A stretch of 7,354 nucleotides of DNA from positions 1 to 7,354 of the forward strand of contig JBGPLH010000163.1 in assembly GCA_041486365.1 (NCBI GenBank), in the 5' to 3' direction. Under the pieces are notes generated by a model that was given only the letters and a program-made list of their open reading frames with translations, had not been told where the DNA came from and made no database searches. The position numbers and the translations under genes are program-made. Every line of letters begins with the position of its first letter. Within the stretch, counting starts at the first letter, position 1. Below are positions 1-5,785 of the stretch, piece after piece. This DNA is from JBGPLH01 sp041486365 [NCBI: Thermodesulfobacteriota bacterium] (GTDB lineage Bacteria > JAUYMQ01).

Positions 1-446
1 AGCATCCGGCGCTCTTCCCGCGCTCCGAACCCCGGCACCCCCGCGTTGATCACGTCGGCCTTGACGCCCCGGGCGCGCAGCCGGCGCTCCAGTTGCGCCG
101 GGAAGCTCTCACCCTGGTCCACTCCGTAGCCGAAGGTGTAGGAGTCGCCCAGGATGGCCACCCGCAGGCCTCCCTGCAGGCCGTCGTCGCGGAAGCCAAC
201 GGACCGGCCCTCTCCCGTGGTCCGAACCCGCACCGGGCGCTCGAGCAAGGGGATCGTGAGCCGCGCATCGACACCGGGGCGAAGGACGATTCCCACGTCG
301 GGATCGAACCGGTACAGGCGCAACCGGGCCAGCATCTCGACGCCTCCCGGGATCGTGGAAGGAAAGATCCGCCAGAACGCCTCGGCCGCGAAAACGAACA
401 GGAGCACCGACAACAGAGCCAGCAGCAAGCTTCTGGTCCCTTTCAC
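1..446 (-). CDS. SGNH/GDSL-family hydrolase, N-terminal part (truncated by window edge)
   Basis: Only the first 148 codons are in the window; the gene continues past base 1. The start is a GTG at 446, preceded by a strong Shine-Dalgarno AGGAGAGGG (454-462) at seven-base spacing. The ATG just upstream is out of frame and hits a stop at once. A hydrophobic stretch at residues 6-23 after Lys2/Arg5 looks like a signal anchor or signal peptide, so the enzyme probably acts at or outside the membrane. Residues 45-88 form a short lead-in ending in GFRD, often seen before this domain. SGNH block I is GDSYTFGYG at 100-108, with Ser102 the expected nucleophile. Block II is NAGVPGFG at 134-141, with Gly136 the likely oxyanion residue. 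Blocks III (Asn) and V (Asp/His) would lie outside the window. SGNH enzymes are esterases, lipases or polysaccharide O-acetyl hydrolases; the substrate cannot be told here. Confidence 0.85.
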   Translation of the reverse strand, partial: MKGTRSLLLALLSVLLFVFAAEAFWRIFPSTIPGGVEMLARLRLYRFDPDVGIVLRPGVDARLTIPLLERPVRVRTTGEGRSVGFRDDGLQGGLRVAILGDSYTFGYGVDQGESFPAQLERRLRARGVKADVINAGVPGFGAREERRM

Positions 447-489
447 CGCATGACCCTCTCCTGGACGAACGGACACCGGGCCGCGAGCC

Positions 490-517
490 TTGCAGCGGTC
501 AGGGGAACGTGTATGCT
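490..517 (+). promoter_or_regulatory. candidate sigma70-type promoter for the potassium channel gene
   Basis: TTGCAG (490-495) and TATGCT (512-517) stand 16 bases apart in the space between divergent genes. The -10 matches the consensus at four of six positions and the -35 at three. The expected transcription start is near 524, which is itself an in-frame GTG codon, so the transcript may be leaderless. If this promoter is right, the earlier GTG at 509 would not be transcribed. Confidence 0.4.
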
Positions 518-1624
518 CGCCCCGTGAACCCTCGGGACGACGGCGCTTCGCAGCAATCCCGCGGCGCCCCGCCGCCCGGCCCCTTTTCCGCCGCGCGAGA
601 CTGGCTCGTGAGCGCGAAAGACGTCGCGCTCTCGCTGGAGCACCTCCGTCTTCCTCTCGCATTGCTGTTCGTGCTCACCGTGCTGGGCACGGCCGGCTAC
701 TGCCTGCTGCTGTCCGTCGATCCGATCGACGGCTTCTACCAGGCCGTCACCACGCTCTCCACGGTCGGCTTCCGGGAGATCAAGCCCTTCGATCACGGGA
801 CCAAGATCTTCACGATCCTGCTGATCCTCGTGGGAGTGGGGACCGTTTTCTACACCATCACCCTCCTCGCCGCCACCGTGGTGGAGGGCGACCTGCGTCG
901 GCGATTCCGCCGGAGAGTCATGATGCGCCGCATCGAAGGACTGGAGAAGCACTACGTGATCTGCGGCTTCGGCCGGGTGGGGGAATCCATCGCCCGCGAG
1001 TTCCTGGAGCGGCGCGAGGACTTCGTGGTGATCGACGCAGCCCAGGAGGCCGTGGAACGCGCGGAGGCGCTGGGCTGCCTCGTCGTCCGCGGAGACGCCG
1101 CCGCAGAGGACGCGTTGCGCTCTGCCGGGGTGGACCGGGCGCGCTCCCTGCTGGCCGCCACGGACTCCGACCCGACGAACATCTATATCACCCTCACCGC
1201 GAAGAGCGTGAACCCCTCCCTCTACGTGATCGCGCGGTCGGCCGGCGCCATCAGCGAGGAGAAACTCCGCCTCGCGGGCGCCGACCGCGTCGTCTCGCCC
1301 TATGCCATCGGCGGCCGGCGCATGGTGCTGAGCGCGCTCCAGCCGATGATCACCGACTTCATCGATGTCCTGGCGGCCGGCCGTCACGGGGACTTGATCC
1401 TCGCGGAGCTGGAGGTCTGCGCCGGATCCTCGCTCGAGGGCTCGGCGCTCGCGGACGCCTTCACCGAGGCGCCCTCGACCAAGGTGCTGGGCGTACGCAA
1501 GAGCGAGGGTGGTCTCGTCGTGGGGCCCGGCGGCGGCGAGGTCCTGCGCGCGGGCGACATCGTGATCGTGCTGGCCGACGAGACCGAGATCGAGCGCCTG
1601 GACACGCGCCGGTGGCGCCGCTGA
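509..1624 (+). CDS. two-TM potassium channel with RCK (TrkA_N/TrkA_C) regulatory domain
   Basis: A 371-residue single-subunit potassium channel of the MthK/YugO type, acting in the inner membrane. TM1 is about residues 46-69, the pore loop 73-92 and TM2 97-124. After a basic cytoplasmic linker (129-141), a Rossmann RCK domain begins with CGFGRVG (152-158, GxGxxG) and has Asp176 at the end of the second beta strand, where NAD or nucleotides usually bind. A TrkA_C domain fills about 290-368. The selectivity filter reads STVGFRE (84-90) instead of the canonical TVGYGD, so the Gly-Tyr-Gly core is altered. RCK channels are gated by Ca2+, nucleotides or similar ligands; the ligand here is unknown. 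The start is uncertain. GTG 509 has an AGGGGA only two bases upstream, which is tight, while GTG 524 sits seven bases after a TATGCT box and would give 366 residues. The N-terminal 40 residues are Pro/Ala-rich and unlikely to be conserved. Confidence 0.88.
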   Translation: MYARPVNPRDDGASQQSRGAPPPGPFSAARDWLVSAKDVALSLEHLRLPLALLFVLTVLGTAGYCLLLSVDPIDGFYQAVTTLSTVGFREIKPFDHGTKIFTILLILVGVGTVFYTITLLAATVVEGDLRRRFRRRVMMRRIEGLEKHYVICGFGRVGESIAREFLERREDFVVIDAAQEAVERAEALGCLVVRGDAAAEDALRSAGVDRARSLLAATDSDPTNIYITLTAKSVNPSLYVIARSAGAISEEKLRLAGADRVVSPYAIGGRRMVLSALQPMITDFIDVLAAGRHGDLILAELEVCAGSSLEGSALADAFTEAPSTKVLGVRKSEGGLVVGPGGGEVLRAGDIVIVLADETEIERLDTRRWRR

Positions 1625-1633
1625 GCGATTCCT

Positions 1634-4015
1634 TCAGAGGGACAGCCGCCTGAGCCGAAGCGCGTTGAAGATCACCGACACCGAGGACAGGCTCATCGCC
1701 GCGCTGGCCAGCACGGGGCTCAGCAGTATCCCGAAGAACGGGTAGAGCGCGCCCGCCGCGATCGGCACGCCGAGCGTGTTGTACACGAAGGCGAAGAAGA
1801 GGTTCTCGCGGATGTTGCGCATCGTGCCCCGCGAGAGCCGCCGCGCTTTCGCCACCCCCCGGAGATCCCCCTTCACGAGCGTCACGCCCGCCGATTCCAT
1901 CGCCACGTCGGTCCCTGTCCCCATGGCGATTCCCACCTGCGCCTGGGCCAGCGCGGGCGCGTCGTTGATCCCGTCGCCGGCCATCGCGACGATCCGTCCC
2001 TCCGCCTGCAGGTGCCTTATGGCCTCGATCTTCTGATCGGGAAGCACCTCCGCCCTCACGTCGTCGATGCCGAGCCGCCGCGCCACCGCCTCCGCCGTGG
2101 TCCGGCTGTCGCCCGTCACCATCACGATCCGCACCCCTTCCTCCCGCAGGATCCGGATCGCCTCCGGGGTCGACGGCTTCACCGGATCGGACACGCCGAG
2201 CAGGCCCGCGGCGCGGCCGTCGATGGAGACGAACATCACGCTCTGCCCCTCCGCCCGGAGCCGCTCCGCGTCCGCGAAGAGCGGGGTCGCGTTCGCGCCC
2301 TCCTCCTCCAGCAGCGTGGCGGTGCCCAGCGCGACGGCGCGCCCCTCCACGCTCCCCCGCACACCCTTCCCCGTGATCGAGCGGAAGCCGGAGGCCTCCG
2401 GCAGGGCGAGATTCCGTTCCCGCGCAGCCGCGACCACCGCGGCGGCCAGGGGGTGCTCGCTCCCGCGCTCCAGACCCGCGGCGAGCCGCAGGAGATCGGC
2501 CACCGCGATTCCCGGCGAAGCGATCGCGGCGGTGAGACGTGGCTTCCCCTCCGTGAGCGTCCCCGTCTTGTCCACCAGGAGCGTGTCGACCTTCTCGAGG
2601 ATCTCGAGCGCCTCCGCGTTCCGGATCAGCACGCCCATGGTCGCGCCGCGGCCCGTGCCCACCATGATCGACATGGGCGTTGCGAGGCCCAGCGCGCAGG
2701 GACATGCGATGATCAGCACGGCCACGGCGTTGACCAGTGCGTGGGCCACGCGGGGCTCCGGGCCGAAGAGCCACCAGACCATGAACGTGATGGCAGCGGC
2801 GGCCATCACCGCGGGGACGAACCAGCCCGTCACGCGATCGGCGAGCCGCTGGATCGGCGCGCGGCTACGCTGCGCCTCGCTCACCATGCGGACGATCCGC
2901 GCGAGGAGCGTGTCGCTCCCCACCTTCTCGGCCTCCATGATCAGGGCGCCCGTCCCGTTGATCGTGGCGCCGGTCACCGGATCGCCGGCGCCCTTCTCCA
3001 CGGGGATCGGCTCCCCCGTCACCATCGACTCGTCCACGGCGCTCGCGCCCTCGAGCACGACGCCGTCTACGGGGATCTTCTCGCCCGGACGCACGCGGAG
3101 CCGGTCGCCCGGTCGGACCTGTTCGAGCGGGACGTCCGCGTCCGCCCCGTCCTCCCCGATCCGCCGCGCCGTCGTCGGCGCGAGCCCCAGCAGCGCGCGA
3201 ATTGCTCCGCCCGTGCGGCTGCGCGCGCGCAGCTCCAGGACCTGTCCGAGCAGCACCAGCACGGTGATCACCGCGGCGGCCTCGAAGTAGACCTCCACCC
3301 GGCCGTGGTGGCCGCGGAAGGATGCGGGGAACGCGCCCGGGAAGAGCGTTGCGATCACGCTGTAACCCCACGCCGCGCCCACGCCCATCGCGATGAGCGT
3401 GAACATGTTCGTGTGGCGGCTCTTGAGGGCCGTCCATGCGCGCTCGAAGAAGGGCCCTCCCGCCCAGAGCACGACCGGGGTCGAGAGGAGAAGCTGGATC
3501 CAGACCGACAGGCGCGGCGCGACGAACCGATCGATCGGCAGGCCCGGGATCATCCCGGCGTTCGACAGGAGAAAGACGGGGACGGCCATTGCGAGGCCTA
3601 TCCGGAAGCGGCGTTCCATGTCGAGGAGCTCGCGCGAGACCTCCTCCCCGAGCGCGACCGTCCGCGGCTCGAGCGCCATGCCGCAGATCGGGCACGCGCC
3701 CGGCGCGTCGCGCACGACCTCCGGATGCATCGGGCAGGTATATTCGGCCGCTGCGGGACGCACGGGGGGGACGGCGGGCAGGGGGTTCTCGGGGATGAGC
3801 ACCGGCTCGGCACGGGAAAGGATCGCGGCGGGATCGCGCTCGAAGGCGTTCCGGCAGCCCGCGCTGCAGAAGTGGTACGTCGTCCCCTCGTGCGTGAGCG
3901 ATGCGGCCGCGCGCGAAGGGTCCACCGTCATGCCGCAGACGGGATCCCGCGCGGCCGGTGGCCCGGTCCCGTGACGCTCCCCCCGCGCGTGAGCGGAATG
4001 CCTTTCCTGCTCCAT
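1634..4015 (-). CDS. copA: Cu(I)-exporting P1B-1-type ATPase (CopA-like) with YHS and HMBD N-terminal domains
   Basis: A 793-residue heavy-metal P-type ATPase that moves Cu(I) (possibly also Ag(I)) out of the cytoplasm using ATP. The metal specificity is well supported: CPC at 438-440 in TM6, N738-x6-YN(745-746)-x4-P751 in TM7 and M774-x2-SS-x5-N784 in TM8 together form the P1B-1 signature. Catalytic parts are TGEP (333-336, actuator), DKTGT (482-486, phosphorylated Asp482), HP (521-522, nucleotide-binding domain) and GDGIND (680-685). Instead of classical CxxC HMA domains the N terminus has a YHS domain (24-66; Cys27, Cys50, Cys54) followed by a heavy-metal-binding domain with CPMHP (94-98) and CPICGM (109-113). 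The reading frame is open further up to 4192, but ATG 4015 is preferred. It has a GAGGA upstream, the YHS domain begins soon after, and the extension would cover the shared intergenic region. It is divergent from the metal-binding protein at 4193 and convergent with the channel gene, stop codons nine bases apart. No regulator is adjacent within the window. Confidence 0.95.
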   Translation of the reverse strand: MEQERHSAHARGERHGTGPPAARDPVCGMTVDPSRAAASLTHEGTTYHFCSAGCRNAFERDPAAILSRAEPVLIPENPLPAVPPVRPAAAEYTCPMHPEVVRDAPGACPICGMALEPRTVALGEEVSRELLDMERRFRIGLAMAVPVFLLSNAGMIPGLPIDRFVAPRLSVWIQLLLSTPVVLWAGGPFFERAWTALKSRHTNMFTLIAMGVGAAWGYSVIATLFPGAFPASFRGHHGRVEVYFEAAAVITVLVLLGQVLELRARSRTGGAIRALLGLAPTTARRIGEDGADADVPLEQVRPGDRLRVRPGEKIPVDGVVLEGASAVDESMVTGEPIPVEKGAGDPVTGATINGTGALIMEAEKVGSDTLLARIVRMVSEAQRSRAPIQRLADRVTGWFVPAVMAAAAITFMVWWLFGPEPRVAHALVNAVAVLIIACPCALGLATPMSIMVGTGRGATMGVLIRNAEALEILEKVDTLLVDKTGTLTEGKPRLTAAIASPGIAVADLLRLAAGLERGSEHPLAAAVVAAARERNLALPEASGFRSITGKGVRGSVEGRAVALGTATLLEEEGANATPLFADAERLRAEGQSVMFVSIDGRAAGLLGVSDPVKPSTPEAIRILREEGVRIVMVTGDSRTTAEAVARRLGIDDVRAEVLPDQKIEAIRHLQAEGRIVAMAGDGINDAPALAQAQVGIAMGTGTDVAMESAGVTLVKGDLRGVAKARRLSRGTMRNIRENLFFAFVYNTLGVPIAAGALYPFFGILLSPVLASAAMSLSSVSVIFNALRLRRLSL

Positions 4016-4101
4016 GAGGCGCTTTCCTCGAATGAAAGGCCGTGAACCCGGTCGCAGCCCGCGCCGTTTCGACGCCGTGCTCGCGGAGGGAGCGTCGGGA
4101 T

Positions 4102-4115
4102 GGTAAAACTTTACC
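4102..4115. promoter_or_regulatory. perfect palindrome, candidate operator shared by copA and the Cys/Met-rich protein gene
   Basis: GGTAAA-AC-TTTACC is a perfect 6+2+6 inverted repeat and an AT-rich island in very GC-rich DNA. It lies in the 177-bp divergent region, 86 bases from the copA start codon and 77 from the start of the other gene. Inner geometry (TAAA-N2-TTTA) resembles the TACA-N2-TGTA box of CopY/BlaI-type repressors but differs at one position per half. No clear -35/-10 pair was found on either strand around it. Operator function is inferred from position and symmetry. Confidence 0.5.
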
Positions 4116-4177
4116 CCGCCCCCTGCCAACGCCCCGGCCTCCGCTCGCGCGAAGGCACTGCCGGGGCCGGCGAATCG

Positions 4178-4185
4178 AAAGGAGA
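4178..4185 (+). promoter_or_regulatory. ribosome binding site that fixes the start at 4193
   Basis: AAAGGAGA lies seven bases before ATG 4193, a near-ideal Shine-Dalgarno. It settles the start in favour of the codon that opens a clean signal peptide, over the in-frame start at 4100, which would run through the palindrome and lacks such a site. Confidence 0.8.
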
Positions 4186-4192
4186 CGAACAC

Positions 4193-4663
4193 ATGAAAAG
4201 GTCACCTGCCGTCGCAGCCCTCCTGGTCGCGGCGTTTCTCGGATCGGGCGCGCTGCTCGCCGCCCTGGCCGCCCCAGCCTCGGGCACGGGCGCCCCGGCC
4301 AAGGCCCCCTGCTGCGCCGACAAGAGCGGCGCGCGCAAGCACGCCTGCTCCGACAAGCAGGGCTGCGCAGACAAGGATGGCCGCTGCCGCGATCACATGG
4401 GGATGAACCCCGAGATGGCCGCGAAGATGACGGAGATGGACAAGCACATGGACGAGCTCGCGGCGAAGATGAACAGCGCGAAGGGCGACGAGAAGGTCGA
4501 CGCCATGGCCGCACTGCTCAACGAGATGCTCGCCCGGCACAAGACGATGGGCGACATGATGCGCGCCCACCACGAGGGGATGTGCGGCGAGGCGGCGGCG
4601 GGAGAGGACAAGAAGGAAGAGAAACCGAAGAGCCTCCTCGGCGAGCCGGGGCAGAGCCGGTAG
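4193..4663 (+). CDS. small exported Cys/Met/His-rich protein, putative copper-binding
   Basis: A 156-residue protein I cannot assign to a named family. Residues 1-28 form a signal peptide (Lys2/Arg3, a hydrophobic run at 6-26, then Ala-Ala-Pro), so it should be periplasmic or secreted. The mature part opens with a Cys cluster (Cys40, 41, 52, 58, 65) spaced by Lys/Asp/Gly-rich turns. It is followed by two predicted amphipathic helices (about 72-96 and 101-129) packed with Met and His, then Cys131 and a charged tail (137-149). The mature protein has six Cys, thirteen Met and six His and no Trp, which suits soft-metal binding, particularly Cu(I). A strong Shine-Dalgarno supports ATG 4193. It is transcribed divergently from the copper ATPase with a shared palindrome between them, so joint control by copper is plausible. 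Being exported, it could take up or buffer the metal that CopA releases. The metal, stoichiometry and role are inference; a general stress or disulfide role is not excluded. Confidence 0.8.
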   Translation: MKRSPAVAALLVAAFLGSGALLAALAAPASGTGAPAKAPCCADKSGARKHACSDKQGCADKDGRCRDHMGMNPEMAAKMTEMDKHMDELAAKMNSAKGDEKVDAMAALLNEMLARHKTMGDMMRAHHEGMCGEAAAGEDKKEEKPKSLLGEPGQSR

Positions 4664-4687
4664 CCGGTTCCCCCTCCACCACGTAGC

Positions 4688-4720
4688 GCGACGGCCGGCG
4701 GGCGATCCGCCGGCCGTTGC
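4688..4720. terminator. strong hairpin between convergent genes, likely bidirectional terminator
   Basis: ACGGCCGGCGG (4691-4701), a five-base loop and CCGCCGGCCGT (4707-4717) give a perfect 11-bp stem, extendable by a G-T and two G-C pairs. It sits between the stop codons at 4663 (plus strand) and 4722 (minus strand). Neither strand has a good U-tract, so it may work with Rho or as a 3'-end stabiliser rather than as a classical intrinsic terminator. Confidence 0.6.
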
Positions 4721-4721
4721 T

Positions 4722-5621
4722 TCATGGCCCGAAGAAGTCCTTGCCGTGCTCCTTCAGGAACGCGTCGCCCGCCTCGTTCCCCCACCGGACCGCCCGCGCC
4801 ACCTTCGACACGCTCCAGGAGTACTTGGAGAGGCCCAGCTCCCGCGACGGACGAAGCACCACGAGCCGTCCCGATCGACGGGCTTCCCGGACCGCCTCGC
4901 TCTCGCCCTCGTTGAAGAAGGACTCGCGCACGATTCCCTGCGGGTTGCTCACGAGAGCGAGCACGCGATCGCATCCGCGCTCGAAGAGGGACATGACGGG
5001 GTTCTTGTCCACGAAGCCGCCGTCCACGTAGTGCGTCCCGTTGATGCGCGCGCGGACCGGGTAGAGGACGGGGATCCGCCCGCTGGCGTACAGCACCTCC
5101 CGCAGGTTCTCGCGCATCTCGGGCTCGCGGCTGCTGAAGACCACGCCCTCCAGCGGCGGGAGTGGCAGATCGCGGCCGCGGACCCGGGCGAGCCGCCGCG
5201 AAAGCGGATAGCGGAGCAGCGCCCCCTCCGTCCACGCGCCCGTGTGCCAGTCGTCTCCCACGAGGCGCGTGCAGACGACGAGGAACTCCATGGACGATCC
5301 GGTGATCGTGCGGGCGACGCCCGGAGCGAGCCCGCGATCGAGGGCACGGCTGAAGATGCGGCTCATGTTGAAGATCGATCCGCCGTTCGCTGTCCGCGAT
5401 TCACGCCGGAAGTCCACGAGCGGCATCGACGCGAGGCCGATCCAGTTCTCCTCGAGCAGATCGGGCCGCCCCGCGATAAACCCCGCGCCGTTGCAGGCGC
5501 CGGAGGAGGAGCCGGCCACGAGATCCGGACGGATCCCGCGTCGCAGGAATGACTGCAATACCCCCGCGATGAAGGCGCCGCGCCAGCTCGCCGCCTCCAG
5601 GCTGATCCCGATCCGCGCCAC
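4722..5621 (-). CDS. patatin-like phospholipase family protein
   Basis: A 299-residue lipid acyl hydrolase of the patatin fold, with a Ser-Asp dyad and no signal peptide or membrane segment, so probably cytoplasmic. The nucleophile elbow is GSSSG at 37-41 with Ser39. The catalytic Asp is in DGG at 200-202 (Asp200), preceded by ASGRIPVLYP (179-188), which matches the ASxxxPxxFPP stretch of the family. The oxyanion-hole loop, normally Gly-Gly-Gly-x-Arg-Gly, here reads AASWRG (10-15): the three glycines are replaced, yet Arg14-Gly15 and the following AGVL (19-22) fit. Start is GTG 5621 with GGAGG five bases upstream. It converges on the metal-binding protein gene and ends at a shared hairpin. 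Upstream it is separated from the di-haem peroxidase by that gene's terminator, so it is probably a single-gene unit. Patatins release fatty acids from phospholipids or neutral lipids; the actual substrate is unknown. Confidence 0.88.
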   Translation of the reverse strand: MARIGISLEAASWRGAFIAGVLQSFLRRGIRPDLVAGSSSGACNGAGFIAGRPDLLEENWIGLASMPLVDFRRESRTANGGSIFNMSRIFSRALDRGLAPGVARTITGSSMEFLVVCTRLVGDDWHTGAWTEGALLRYPLSRRLARVRGRDLPLPPLEGVVFSSREPEMRENLREVLYASGRIPVLYPVRARINGTHYVDGGFVDKNPVMSLFERGCDRVLALVSNPQGIVRESFFNEGESEAVREARRSGRLVVLRPSRELGLSKYSWSVSKVARAVRWGNEAGDAFLKEHGKDFFGP

Positions 5622-5663
5622 GCTTTCCTCCTTCGCGATGCCGCCGAGCGGCGTGGGCCGTCG

Positions 5664-5669
5664 ATCTTA
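5664..5669 (-). promoter_or_regulatory. possible -10 element for the patatin-like gene
   Basis: On the minus strand TAAGAT lies about 40 bases before the GTG start at 5621. It matches the -10 consensus at five of six positions, but no convincing -35 is seen 16-18 bases upstream. It is one of few AT-rich hexamers in the gap. Confidence 0.3.
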
Positions 5670-5720
5670 CGCGACGCGGACCCGGGCGGCCAGACCCGCC
5701 GCGGAATCCGGGCGCCGTGC

Positions 5721-5756
5721 CAAAGAGGAAGGCCGGGCGCCGATCGACGCCCGGCC
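5721..5756 (-). terminator. intrinsic terminator of the di-haem peroxidase gene
   Basis: Read on the minus strand, GGCCGGGCG (5756-5748), an eight-base loop and CGCCCGGCC (5739-5731) form a 9-bp stem followed by TTCCTCTTTGG, a moderately U-rich tail. It begins about 30 bases after the stop codon at 5786, where a Rho-independent terminator would be expected. Confidence 0.75.
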
Positions 5757-5785
5757 CTCGGGTGACTTCGCTCACGTGGCGAGCT

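Noticed and set aside
443-1387. Minus-strand open frame opposite the potassium channel
   Set aside because: Low-complexity shadow; the plus-strand frame shows clear pore, Rossmann and TrkA_C features over the same bases.
2012-4045. Long plus-strand open frame antisense to copA
   Set aside because: Its product is rich in His, Arg, Asp and Gly with no domain, typical of an antisense shadow in GC-rich DNA; the minus-strand frame contains every P1B-ATPase motif.
4016-4192. N-terminal extension of copA by 59 codons to 4192
   Set aside because: It would cover the entire divergent intergenic region including the palindrome, has no metal-domain similarity, and ATG 4015 has its own ribosome site just ahead of the YHS domain.
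4100-4192. 31-codon N-terminal extension of the Cys/Met-rich protein
   Set aside because: It would place a polar leader before an otherwise textbook signal peptide, begins at the edge of the palindrome and lacks the strong Shine-Dalgarno found before 4193.
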